Virus record (IMG/VR): IMGVR_UViG_3300012209_000022
Span: 1-29,725 of that record
Strand: one strand, 5' to 3'
Origin: a virus
DNA length: 29,725 bases
The position numbers and the translations under genes are program-made. Positions 1-7,497 of the stretch are shown one piece after another; the stretch's first letter is position 1, and each line of letters opens with the position of its first letter. Under the pieces are notes generated by a model. The model did no database searches. It saw nothing but the letters and a program-made list of their open reading frames with translations, and was not told the DNA's origin.

Positions 1-65
1 AGGCTGCAGGAAACTGCCCGTAGAACCACAGTCTGCAAACTGCACAGGAAAGGATAGCCAGCACG

Positions 66-410
66 ATGCCACAGCCAAATGCAAGTGCTGTTTCCAGGGT
101 CACCGCGCCAGGTGCGGCAGCAGTACTGGCGACCTTGGCCGATTTCGTCAATCCTGGCACCTATCGCGTGGATGTCTACGCATCGTTCACTGGCGCTGCC
201 CCGGCCGCAGCTGATGCTGCGAACATCAACCTCCGGCTGGGAGGTGCAGTCCTGTGGGCGGTGCCTGTCGACCCAATCCAGAACCAGCAGCAGCTGTTCA
301 CGTACATCATCCAGGCGAACGTGCCCAGTACCATCGACCTGGTTACGATTGGCGCAGGAACAGCGGCAGTCGTCTACCAGACCCAGATCGTCGTCACCGA
401 AACCGCATAA
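66..410 (+). CDS. Small beta-rich hypothetical protein, possible virion decoration
   Basis: A 114-residue protein with no Cys, no signal peptide and no membrane segment. It is rich in Ala, Val and Thr, with alternating hydrophobic runs such as GTYRVDVYASF and AVVYQTQIVVTETA that suggest a beta-sandwich. It opens a run of small genes leading into the terminase genes. The start is the ATG after a purine-rich AGGAAAGGA at 46-54, a spacing of 11 nt. Short beta-sandwich proteins of this kind are common accessory virion proteins in actinobacteriophages (from memory, not searched). I infer a surface or decoration role only from fold appearance and context, so the function is unknown. Confidence 0.7.
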   Translation: MPQPNASAVSRVTAPGAAAVLATLADFVNPGTYRVDVYASFTGAAPAAADAANINLRLGGAVLWAVPVDPIQNQQQLFTYIIQANVPSTIDLVTIGAGTAAVVYQTQIVVTETA

Positions 411-420
411 GGAGGGCATC

Positions 421-546
421 ATGGGCAAGGGTAACAGTTTCAGCAATGGTCCGGACAAGAAAATCCTGAGCATCAACGATGGGCCGATACCAGTCCTGCA
501 TGGCGACATGTGCGCGTGCAGCTGGTGTCTCCAGGGAATCAAGTAG
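421..546 (+). CDS. 41-residue hypothetical protein with C-x-C-x2-C motif
   Basis: A 41-codon ORF. Its ATG follows a good Shine-Dalgarno sequence (AAGGAGG, 409-415) placed just after the previous stop codon. The product begins MGKGNSFSNG and ends with the Cys-rich segment HGDMCACSWCLQGIK, giving C-x-C-x2-C, which could bind a metal or form disulfides. There is no membrane segment. It lies in the same direction, 10 nt after the preceding stop and 17 nt before the next start, as part of the same transcript. I do not recognise a family. The strong RBS and tight packing support it being a real gene. Confidence 0.55.
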   Translation: MGKGNSFSNGPDKKILSINDGPIPVLHGDMCACSWCLQGIK

Positions 547-563
547 GAGCAGGAGAATACGAC

Positions 564-869
564 ATGCCTAGCCCCAATCACACCGGCTACAAGACCGCGA
601 CTGGCGTCGGAACGGCCATCGACCTGGGCGCAGGGAGCGCATTCAGCAACCTGAGCCTGGTCCCCACAGCCTACTCGCCCGACACTGTCATGCAGATGGA
701 GGTCAGCCCGGACAACGCAACCTGGACGCCGGTCGGGCGGACCCTGGGGGCCAAGCCGGTAAGCGTGCTTGGATGCCACATCCCCATTCGCTGGATCCGG
801 TACAATGTCATCACCCTGGGCACCGGCACGCCGGGTCCGGGGATCGGTGGCGTCATCTCGGTCGCCTGA
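564..869 (+). CDS. Small beta-rich hypothetical protein
   Basis: The chosen ATG gives 101 residues beginning MPSPNHTGYK and follows GGAGCAGGAG at 546-555. An in-frame upstream ATG at 510 would overlap the preceding gene and lacks a clear RBS. The sequence contains a VSPDNATWTPVG segment and an IRWIRYNV strand, reminiscent of beta-sandwich (discoidin-like) virion proteins in which a residual-strand 'R-x-I/V-R' pattern recurs. No catalytic motif is visible. The role is unknown; an accessory virion protein is plausible because the flanking genes are of similar type. Confidence 0.65.
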   Translation: MPSPNHTGYKTATGVGTAIDLGAGSAFSNLSLVPTAYSPDTVMQMEVSPDNATWTPVGRTLGAKPVSVLGCHIPIRWIRYNVITLGTGTPGPGIGGVISVA

Positions 870-873
870 CGCT

Positions 874-1086
874 ATGTGCAGGCTGAGATACCTCTGGCTG
901 GACAGGCGATACCTGCTGGCCAAGCGCAAGGAGAAGGCTGTCATGTGGATGGCATGGCACCTTCCAAAGAAGCTGGTGATGTGGTGCTATTACCGCGTGG
1001 CTGCGAATGCCACAACCGGCCAATACGGCAATACAGTGGCGACTGAACTGACGATGATGGACGCCATTCAGCGCTGGGAGGCGTGA
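874..1086 (+). CDS. Small basic, Trp-rich hypothetical protein
   Basis: A 70-residue product starting MCRLRYLWLD. It has an Arg/Lys-rich N-terminus, an aromatic stretch (WMAWHLPKKLVMWCYYRVA) and a C-terminal AxATTGQYGNT...ELTMMDAIQRWE segment. I recognise this pattern from small conserved proteins beside actinophage terminase genes, but no function is known to me. The start at 874 lies only 4 nt after the preceding stop and would be translationally coupled. A second start at 943 (47 residues) has a stronger RBS, AAGGAGAAGG at 928-937, so the N-terminus is uncertain. The stop codon overlaps the next gene's ATG by one base. Confidence 0.62.
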   Translation: MCRLRYLWLDRRYLLAKRKEKAVMWMAWHLPKKLVMWCYYRVAANATTGQYGNTVATELTMMDAIQRWEA

Positions 1087-1553
1087 TGGGCGGACCAGGC
1101 AGCGGCAGGGTCAGCAAGAAGCTGCCCGAGGAGCGTATGGGGCATGGCAGCGTCGAGCATGAGGACCCACGCTATCTCAGCACCACTAAGGCCAGGCGCA
1201 TGCCTGTGCCGCACATCCCTGAGGCTGACCCACGCTGGAAGCCCATCGTCCGGTCATGGTACAACAGCCTCAGGGTCTCCGGCCAGACATCGCTCTGGCA
1301 GCCAAGCGACTGGACAACGGCCGTGCTGGCCGCCGACACCTACAATCGCTTCATCCAGACCGGCAACGGCCAGATCTTGGTGACATTCAACAGGATGAGC
1401 GAGCGATTGGGCGTGACAGAGATCGACAGGAAGCGCGCGCGGATTGAGCTGACCACCGAAGGAGAAGTGGACCAGGATAAGGCGCGTGCCACACGACAGG
1501 TAATCTCGTGGAAGGGTCGTCTTGGATTGGTGATGCCCGATGCTGACGGCTGA
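1086..1553 (+). CDS. terS: Terminase small subunit (probable)
   Basis: A 155-residue protein with the glycine-rich leader MGGPGSGR. A region around residues 45-120 has the form DPRWKPIVRSWYNSLRVSGQ...LWQPSDWTTAVLAADTYNRF...TFNRMSERLGVTEIDRKRARIEL. This matches my memory of actinophage small terminase subunits, which recognise the packaging site on concatemeric DNA and hand it to the large subunit. The C-terminus is basic (RATRQVISWKGRLG), as expected for DNA binding. The ATG at 1086 overlaps the previous stop codon (TGATG). The large subunit lies about 1.4 kb downstream, separated by a methyltransferase and an unknown gene. The assignment rests on pattern and position. Confidence 0.7.
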   Translation: MGGPGSGRVSKKLPEERMGHGSVEHEDPRYLSTTKARRMPVPHIPEADPRWKPIVRSWYNSLRVSGQTSLWQPSDWTTAVLAADTYNRFIQTGNGQILVTFNRMSERLGVTEIDRKRARIELTTEGEVDQDKARATRQVISWKGRLGLVMPDADG

Positions 1554-2121
1554 CGACTACCTCCTGACTGATCCGACGGCAATGGACATTGCTACTAGGG
1601 CTGTGCGTGATTACGGTGCGCTCCAGGATGGGTGGGAGTTCGCCGTGCTGCTGGACCTGGTGAAGCAGGCCGGTGTGCGCACGATGATCGAGATTGGCTC
1701 GTACACGGGTGGTTCGCTGTGGGCCTGGCGCCAGGTTGTGCCCAACGTCCTGGCCGTGACGATGGAGGCTGCTCCTGGCCAGTTCCATTCGCATGGAGCC
1801 AGCATGATCTACGGCGATAGCACCAGCCCTGACGTCCATACCAGGACGGCCCAGCGGCTCGGCGGGACACAGGTGGACTTCATGTTCATCGATGGCGGGC
1901 ATGACTGGTTTACGGCCAAGTCAGACTTCGAATGGGCAGTATCGCTTGTCGAGCACGGCATCATCGGCCTGCATGACATCAACCTGCACCTACGATTCCC
2001 CGGCCCGGAATTCGAGGGCCCACGGCGGCTGTGGAATGAGACCAGGGATCTGTATCCGACATACGAGATCGCAAACAAGGATATGGAAGACCCAGGCGTA
2101 GGCATCTACTGGATCCGGTGA
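1540..2121 (+). CDS. Class I SAM-dependent methyltransferase-like protein
   Basis: A 193-residue Rossmann-type protein. Residues 49-60 (MIEIGSYTGGSL) form a methyltransferase motif I for S-adenosylmethionine binding. Residues 113-123 (DFMFIDGGHDW) form the strand-4/DGxH segment typical of the Methyltransf_24/CmcI-like group, and GIIGLHDI at 140-147 is the following strand with a conserved HD. The length is normal for a compact single-domain enzyme. The start overlaps the small terminase gene by 14 nt, so the two are translationally coupled. The acceptor is unknown: sugar, small molecule or protein are more typical of this group than DNA, and no DNA-methylase catalytic motif (DPPY or PC) is present. 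Confidence 0.85.
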   Translation: MLTADDYLLTDPTAMDIATRAVRDYGALQDGWEFAVLLDLVKQAGVRTMIEIGSYTGGSLWAWRQVVPNVLAVTMEAAPGQFHSHGASMIYGDSTSPDVHTRTAQRLGGTQVDFMFIDGGHDWFTAKSDFEWAVSLVEHGIIGLHDINLHLRFPGPEFEGPRRLWNETRDLYPTYEIANKDMEDPGVGIYWIR

Positions 2122-2124
2122 GGC

Positions 2125-2952
2125 ATGGCATTCGATCCTAGCGAGGCACGTGACCCGCGCGGTAAGTGGACCAAGCTGGCCCAGGCTATCAAGAAGCTGT
2201 CGGAGGCTGATCACACGACCGTCGCCAACGCGATAGGCGAGCTGCCCAAAGGTGGCCATGGCAATCGCACCAGCATCAAGGGTGTGGAGGTTCGCCGGCA
2301 CCGATCCGGGGCGGTGAACGTCAAGATCGGTGGTGAGTCGCGCCAGTACGCGAGCCATGAGGATGCCGCTCGTGCAGTGATTCGCCGCGAGCACGGCGCT
2401 GGAACGTCCGGAACAGGAACAAGACTGACATCCGGCCAGGCTCTGAAGGCACATCACGATTACCTGGCCGGCAAAGGTGGCCGTGATGTATATGGCAATC
2501 CGACAACTGACTCGCATAAGATCGCTGAGACGGCGGTACTAGCTCAGCAGGCTAGGAGTACTGGAGGGAGAGAAGAAGCTCTAACCCATGAGAACCGGGC
2601 TGCTCAGGAACCTCCGACATATAAGCCTCCAAGGCAGGGAGGGCAACATCCGACGACATCGTACATCCAGGCTACTAGGGATCAGGGTGGTGCCAGGCAG
2701 GATGCACCTGTCTCCTCGGTGCGCGCAAAGCAAGGTGGCAGTGCCGCTAGCCGTGCCTCTTCAATACCATCCGGACTGGCCATCACCATGAGGCAACAAC
2801 TTCAGGAGCAGATAAAGAAGATTGAGGACCGTGCTGCTCATAGGTCTCAGTCTGCAAGACTCAAGGGTCGTAGTGCCCCGAGCTCTGCGGCCGATCAGAG
2901 GGACAGAGAGGCATTGCTGAAACTGTATGAGAAGCTGCGAGAGATGCAATGA
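2125..2952 (+). CDS. Basic hypothetical protein with DPRGKWT leader
   Basis: A 275-residue hydrophilic protein. Residues 1-16 (MAFDPSEARDPRGKWT) match a leader motif I know from actinophage head-associated and MuF-type proteins. Residues about 50-95 contain a basic beta-rich stretch (GVEVRRHRSGAVNVKIGG, then YASHEDAARAVIRREHG). The rest is Gln/Arg/Ser-rich and probably disordered, ending in a predicted helical or coiled-coil tail (MRQQLQEQIKKIEDR; REALLKLYEKLREMQ). There are no Cys residues and no membrane segment. It sits between the methyltransferase and terL, and its stop overlaps the terL start as ATGA. Function unknown; DNA contact or a virion-packaged cargo are speculative options. Confidence 0.75.
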   Translation: MAFDPSEARDPRGKWTKLAQAIKKLSEADHTTVANAIGELPKGGHGNRTSIKGVEVRRHRSGAVNVKIGGESRQYASHEDAARAVIRREHGAGTSGTGTRLTSGQALKAHHDYLAGKGGRDVYGNPTTDSHKIAETAVLAQQARSTGGREEALTHENRAAQEPPTYKPPRQGGQHPTTSYIQATRDQGGARQDAPVSSVRAKQGGSAASRASSIPSGLAITMRQQLQEQIKKIEDRAAHRSQSARLKGRSAPSSAADQRDREALLKLYEKLREMQ

Positions 2953-4658
2953 CAATACGGCAGCTGATATCTCCGCGTGACCGCATGGTCACGCTACCGG
3001 ATGGCATTCCCGAGCTAACGCTGGGCTGGGAGGCCATTAACTGGGCGTCCACGTACATCAAGCAGCCGGATGGTGAGAATGCCGGCCAGGCCTGGGAGTT
3101 TGTGGAGTCGCAGACAAGGTTCATACTGTGGTGGTACAGCCTGTCTGACAATGCACGGTGGATATACACGCACGGCGTGCGCCGTTTCGCCAAGGGATAC
3201 GGCAAATCGCCATTCGCTGCGGTGATGGGCCTGATTGAGTTGCTTGCACCAGTACGATTCGCTGGCTGGTGCGACAATGACGGGCTGTGCGTGGGATGTC
3301 GGACTCATTCCGGGTGCGACCATGTGGTCGGGCGACGTGTTGGGATGCCGCTCGTCCAGATAGCCGCAACCGCGCATGACCAGGCTAACATCAACACCAT
3401 GCGAATGGTGCGGGCAATGGTGCCCAAGAAGTCCCGCATACGGGATGACTATGAAGTTGATACCGGCAAGACAGTCTTCCATGTGCCGGGCGGCGGACAG
3501 CTGATGATCATCACCAGCAGTCCGACAACTGCCGAAGGCGCACTGGTGACGTTCGGGATCCTAGATCAGACGGAGAGTTTCTACAGTGTCAATGGGGGAA
3601 TTGATCTTGCAGAGGCTATGGACCGCAATGCGCGGAAGTCAGGCTCTAGGCTGCTTGAGACCAGTAATGCCTGGATACCCGGTAAGGATTCTGTTGCTGA
3701 GAGTACGTTCGAGGCTTGGGTCGCGCAGGAAGAGGGCAGGCTCAAGGGTGAGCAGAAGATCCTCTACGATGCCAGGCAGGCTCCGCCGAATGTCGACTGG
3801 GAAGATGTAGGCAGCATTCGCAGCGCTGTTGAGTTTGCATATGGCGACGCCTACTGGGTGAACGTTGAGGACATCGTCGAGGCCATCCTTAGTCCGCGCA
3901 CTCCGCTGGACGTTACCAAGCGCTTCTACCTGAACTGGCCAGAAGCTGCCGAGGATGCCTGGGTCCTGCCGGAGCAATGGCGCGCCATGGCCGCTCCAGC
4001 GCACCATCTTCCCGACGGTGCGCCGATTACGCTCGGGTTCGATGGCAGCCGGGTAGATGACGCCACGGCGCTAATCGGCTGCGAGATTCTCACGGGATTC
4101 GTGTTCGAGATCGGCATATGGGAGACCAGAGATGCGCGTGGCGGCAGGATCCCCATTCCTATCCACGAGGTTGAGGCTGCACTTGACATGGCATTCGACC
4201 GCTGGGACGTCTGGGCGTTCTTCGCCGACGTCAAAGAATGGGAGGAGAGCACCAAGGTTGCCTGGCGCGCCAAGTACATGGAGATCCTGGAGGAGCGTGT
4301 CTGGGCCGTGCCTGGCGGCCGGGATCCACAGCCTATCGCCTGGGATATGCGCAGCCACGTGGGCGAGTTCACCGCCGCCTGCGAGATGGTACAGAAGGAG
4401 ATCGAGAATGGTGCGTATGAGCACGATGGCTCCAGTCTGCTAGGTAAGCACGTCATCAACTCGCGCCGTGCGCCGAATCGCTGGGGTATCAGCATCTCTA
4501 AGGAAGCGCCGAAATCTGTGCGCAAGATAGATGGCAATGTTGCCCAGATCATCGTGCGCCATGCGCGGAGACTGGTACTTAGCAGCAAGCCATGGCAGGA
4601 GCGCAAGGCCAAGGCTGGCAGGCCAGCCAAGGGTGGACGAGTCTGGAGCTGGAGCTAG
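2949..4658 (+). CDS. terL: Terminase large subunit (ATPase and nuclease)
   Basis: A 569-residue packaging motor. It translocates phage DNA into the procapsid by ATP hydrolysis and cuts the concatemer. The N-terminal ATPase has a divergent Walker A at residues 79-88 (RFAKGYGKSP) and a Walker B-like FGILDQTE at 202-209 with E209 as the probable catalytic acid. The C-terminal RuvC-like nuclease shows the expected acidic residues D365 (GFDGS), D427 (FADVKEWE) and D528 (KIDGNVA). An unusual insertion at about 107-126 carries C108, C114, C117, C123 and H125, a possible zinc site between Walker A and the next beta strand. The start overlaps the upstream stop (ATGA). Length is typical of the family. 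Confidence 0.93.
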   Translation: MTIRQLISPRDRMVTLPDGIPELTLGWEAINWASTYIKQPDGENAGQAWEFVESQTRFILWWYSLSDNARWIYTHGVRRFAKGYGKSPFAAVMGLIELLAPVRFAGWCDNDGLCVGCRTHSGCDHVVGRRVGMPLVQIAATAHDQANINTMRMVRAMVPKKSRIRDDYEVDTGKTVFHVPGGGQLMIITSSPTTAEGALVTFGILDQTESFYSVNGGIDLAEAMDRNARKSGSRLLETSNAWIPGKDSVAESTFEAWVAQEEGRLKGEQKILYDARQAPPNVDWEDVGSIRSAVEFAYGDAYWVNVEDIVEAILSPRTPLDVTKRFYLNWPEAAEDAWVLPEQWRAMAAPAHHLPDGAPITLGFDGSRVDDATALIGCEILTGFVFEIGIWETRDARGGRIPIPIHEVEAALDMAFDRWDVWAFFADVKEWEESTKVAWRAKYMEILEERVWAVPGGRDPQPIAWDMRSHVGEFTAACEMVQKEIENGAYEHDGSSLLGKHVINSRRAPNRWGISISKEAPKSVRKIDGNVAQIIVRHARRLVLSSKPWQERKAKAGRPAKGGRVWSWS

Positions 4659-4660
4659 AT

Positions 4661-4735
4661 ATGATGATCGGCAGGCGTGTCAGCAATTTCAATGAGATCG
4701 AGCGTCCGGGTGATTACTATGGCCCGGTGTCGTAG
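4661..4735 (+). CDS. 24-residue ORF, possibly a truncated conserved small protein
   Basis: A 24-codon ORF (MMIGRRVSNF, then IERPGDYYGP, stop) filling the gap between terL and the portal gene. GGAG at 4651-4654 lies 6 nt upstream of the first ATG. The IERPGDYYGP segment resembles the beginning of longer small proteins that sit at this spot in other actinophages (memory only). The early stop suggests either a genuine micropeptide or a truncated remnant. Its end overlaps the TAGGAG that serves as RBS for the portal gene, so its translation could couple portal expression. Confidence 0.45.
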   Translation: MMIGRRVSNFNEIERPGDYYGPVS

Positions 4736-4743
4736 GAGAAGTT

Positions 4744-6354
4744 GTGATCATAGACCAGCCGGATCTCGCCAAGGTTGCCGGAGCCCTCATCAACACTCAC
4801 ATGCGCGACCAGGCGCGCCTGCGACGGATAGACAAGTACATGCGCAACCGGCCGGATCCGCCATTCGCGCCCAAGGGTGCCAGCACTGAGTATCGCTGGC
4901 TCATGGCGCGCTCCAAGCGAAACTTCCTGCCATTGGTAACATCCGTTATCAGCCAGAACCTGCACGTTGATGGTTACCGGCGCTCTGGCGCCACGACGGC
5001 CGATATGGCGAAAGCCTCGGTGCCGGAATGGGATGCATTCCGGGCGAACCGTTTCGTCAGCCGGCAGCATGGCGTCCACCGTGCGGTGATGAAGCATGGG
5101 ATCTCGTACGTTGTCGTCCTGCCTGGATCCATGGCTGTTGGACAGGAGATACAGAATGTTCCGGTGATGCGAGCATGCAGCGCGCGGAGGATGGTGGCGC
5201 TGTACACTGATCCGGTGAATGATGAATGGCCGCAGGTTGCCATGGAGCGTCTTGATGTCTATGACCCTGCTGTCGTGGGCAAGCGTCGCATCATCGTCAC
5301 CATCTATGACGAGCAGAATCGCTATATCCTCACCGGCGTGCCAGGCGAGAACACTGCGCCGTTGCAGCTTGCTGAGGATGGCGACCCGTATCTGGACGGC
5401 AAGGCTCCAGTCGCTGCCCACAACATGGGTCTCGTTCCGGTGGTCAGGTTCTTGTATGAGGACGACCTGGACGGCGAGGATGTTGCCGGCGAGGTTGAGC
5501 CGCTCATTGCCATCCAGGACCAGATCAACTTCTTCACCTTCAACGAGATGATGACGACCCAGTTCGCTGCCTTTCGCCAGCGCTGGGTGAGCGGGATGGC
5601 CTCCGAGGATGAGCAGGGTAGGTCGACCGAGCCATTTCGACCGGGCATCGACCGTATCTGGGCTAGCGATGATCCTGCTACCAAGTTCGGGGAGTTTGAC
5701 GTCTCACCGTTGCAGCCCTACATTGACTCGCGTGAGGCAGCTATTCGGCATATGTCCACGGTGTCGCAGGTGCCGCCATATCACCTGCTCGGGCAGATCG
5801 CCAACCTGTCCGCAGAAGCACTTGCAGCCGCCAGGGATGGCCTAGACCGCAAGATCGAGGAAGAACAGTCAATGCTCACCGACAGCTGGAGGAACTGCTT
5901 CCGGCTGATGTCTAAGGCTGTTGATGACAATGATGGCTGGACAGACATGAATGGCATCGTGGTGTGGCGCGACACCAGTGCCCGGTCCTTCGCCGCCACC
6001 GTTGATGGGCTCACCAAGGTTGCCCAGATGCTGGGTGTGCCGGTCGAGGAACTTTGGCGGCGCATACCTGGCGTCACGGCTGATGACATCGAAGCCTGGC
6101 TTGAGGCCAAGGCGCGTGCTGAGGCTGAGGCGACCGCCCAGGAGGCGGCCAGGGTTGCCATGGCCGTGCAGACGCAGCAGCTGCTCTCGCCGTATCCACC
6201 GCCACAGGGTGGGCAACCGGCTGGCCCAGGCCAGCCAGGCTTGCAAAATGGCGCACAATCGCAGCAGAAGGCTTTGCCAGGCATCCCCGGCGGCCAGGCC
6301 CAGCCTCGCAGCCCGGCGACCGCCCGGGGACCGGGAGGTAAGCCACCGCAATGA
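4744..6354 (+). CDS. Portal protein (SPP1 gp6-like family)
   Basis: A 536-residue protein that should form the dodecameric ring at the capsid vertex through which DNA enters and leaves. The N-terminal RRIDKYMRNRP...NFLPLVTSVISQNLHVDGYR pattern, the IYDEQNRYIL wing region, and the VVRFLYEDDLDGEDVAGEVEPLIAIQDQINFF helix region are typical of SPP1 gp6-type portals. The last 70 residues are Ala/Glu- then Pro/Gly/Gln-rich and probably disordered. The start is GTG at 4744, preceded by TAGGAG (4733-4738). The gene ends in a 4-nt ATGA overlap with the MuF-like gene. Length and order (terL-portal-MuF) fit well. Confidence 0.93.
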   Translation: MIIDQPDLAKVAGALINTHMRDQARLRRIDKYMRNRPDPPFAPKGASTEYRWLMARSKRNFLPLVTSVISQNLHVDGYRRSGATTADMAKASVPEWDAFRANRFVSRQHGVHRAVMKHGISYVVVLPGSMAVGQEIQNVPVMRACSARRMVALYTDPVNDEWPQVAMERLDVYDPAVVGKRRIIVTIYDEQNRYILTGVPGENTAPLQLAEDGDPYLDGKAPVAAHNMGLVPVVRFLYEDDLDGEDVAGEVEPLIAIQDQINFFTFNEMMTTQFAAFRQRWVSGMASEDEQGRSTEPFRPGIDRIWASDDPATKFGEFDVSPLQPYIDSREAAIRHMSTVSQVPPYHLLGQIANLSAEALAAARDGLDRKIEEEQSMLTDSWRNCFRLMSKAVDDNDGWTDMNGIVVWRDTSARSFAATVDGLTKVAQMLGVPVEELWRRIPGVTADDIEAWLEAKARAEAEATAQEAARVAMAVQTQQLLSPYPPPQGGQPAGPGQPGLQNGAQSQQKALPGIPGGQAQPRSPATARGPGGKPPQ

Positions 6355-7295
6355 CGACGCCTGCGATTGGGACGGGAAATAGGCTGGCTCAGCCTGGTCG
6401 ACCCATACCCGTACCTACCCGGACGCTTCCGGCGACCCTGATGTCCGATCCAATCGCATCCAGGACGCTGGTGCTCCCTGGCCAGGTTACGCTGGCCCAG
6501 CTTGCCGTCCTGTACCGGCAGAGGCAGATGGCTATCGGCCTGGCGGCCAGCCGGGCGATCTCGGCGCTGTGGGCTCGGCATATCGATCCAGCCCGCATGG
6601 CCGACAGCTGGGCCAGCATCCGCGATATCGTGCTGAGTCTGGTGAGACAGTACTTCCAGGCCTCTGCGGCGGACTCTGCTAAGTCGTATGAGCAGATGCG
6701 AGTGCTGGCCGATCTTGGACACAGATCGACGGCGATGGCCAGGCTTCCGCAGCGTGAGCTTGAGAGGGTTGTGGACAGCCAGGGCATAGGGCACTTCTTC
6801 CAGATGATGCCGACGCTGGAAGATCCCCAGCTTGCTTCGGATGCGGCTGACCTTTCGCTCCAGTCCTCCGGTGCTAGGCTGGCGCTCAAGGGCGGCCGAC
6901 AGACAATCGTTGATGCCGTTCATGTGGATCCGGAGGCGAATGGCTGGGAGCGTATCATTTCCGGGAATGCCTGCAGCTTCTGCTCCATGCTGGCTGGTCG
7001 CGGCGCGGTCTACAAGTCTCAGAAGAGCGCTGACTTCCGCGCGCATGATCATTGCAATTGTACGGCTGCGCCGTTGTTCCAGGGCCAGGAGCTGTTGCAG
7101 CAGAGCAGGGAACTGGCCCAGCAGTGGCAGCAGGTGACCAAAGGCAAGGCAGGAGCTAATGCCAGGAAAGCCTGGCAGCAACATTGGGAGAACCAGAATG
7201 GCGGCATCGGATCTGACAGCGGAAGCACGCCAGCGTTTGAAGAAAATCGGACAGGCGATGGCGCCCAGCAGCAGCAACGAATCGGACAGCCCTAG
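6351..7295 (+). CDS. MuF-like minor head protein
   Basis: A 314-residue protein of the phage Mu gpF / VG15-like family, a minor internal head protein associated with the portal. The diagnostic region has C208-x2-C211 (ACSFCSMLAGRGAVY) followed by H232-D-H-C235-N-C237 (AHDHCNCTA), a probable zinc-binding cluster. The N-terminal two thirds is helical (ASRAISALWARHID; WASIRDIVLSLVRQYFQ). The C-terminal 35 residues are Gln/Gly-rich and are encoded in a region that overlaps the next gene by 98 nt in another frame. It starts by ATGA overlap with the portal gene. The family call is strong. Confidence 0.9.
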   Translation: MTTPAIGTGNRLAQPGRPIPVPTRTLPATLMSDPIASRTLVLPGQVTLAQLAVLYRQRQMAIGLAASRAISALWARHIDPARMADSWASIRDIVLSLVRQYFQASAADSAKSYEQMRVLADLGHRSTAMARLPQRELERVVDSQGIGHFFQMMPTLEDPQLASDAADLSLQSSGARLALKGGRQTIVDAVHVDPEANGWERIISGNACSFCSMLAGRGAVYKSQKSADFRAHDHCNCTAAPLFQGQELLQQSRELAQQWQQVTKGKAGANARKAWQQHWENQNGGIGSDSGSTPAFEENRTGDGAQQQQRIGQP

Positions 7296-7497
7296 GTTCC
7301 CTATTAATGGGCGTGGACCTGGACCGGGAACGCTCCAGGCTGCAATAGCAGCCGTAGGTAGGGCGCGTCCGAATACGCCGGAGGAGCGCGCTAAGGTCCG
7401 GCGATATATCATTGGCGTAGCCAGAAAGAAAGGATGGTCGTCCGACATTCCGGATACCTGGGCAAGCGACGGCAGCCTGACGACCGGAGGTAGTTAG
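7198..7497 (+). CDS. Small head-module protein with DUF6582-like segment
   Basis: A 99-residue protein. The ATG at 7198 follows GGGAG at 7186-7190, giving MAASDLTAEARQRLKKIGQAMAP. An upstream in-frame ATG at 7159 has no RBS. The motif order RFPIN...LQAAIAAVGRA...RAKVRRYIIGVARKKGW...IPDTW matches a short domain (DUF6582-like, from memory) often found at the ends of phage capsid or protease proteins. Its 5' third overlaps the MuF-like gene out of frame. The exact role is unknown. It is part of the head operon, and its stop directly abuts the next ATG. Confidence 0.7.
   Translation: MAASDLTAEARQRLKKIGQAMAPSSSNESDSPRFPINGRGPGPGTLQAAIAAVGRARPNTPEERAKVRRYIIGVARKKGWSSDIPDTWASDGSLTTGGS

Noticed and set aside
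1-65. End of a gene entering from upstream
   Set aside because: Frames 1 and 3 both stop (55-57 and 21-23) and frame 2 stays open through the first gene; too short to decide which, if any, is the real upstream gene.
79-546. 155-codon + strand frame covering the first two genes
   Set aside because: Its first part is an out-of-frame reading of the 66-410 gene; only the last 41 codons from 421, which have their own strong RBS, are credible.
5781-7448. Long open frame of 555 codons on the - strand
   Set aside because: It lies fully opposite the portal and MuF-like genes, whose products have clear family motifs; the antisense translation has no recognisable domain and arises from codon bias.
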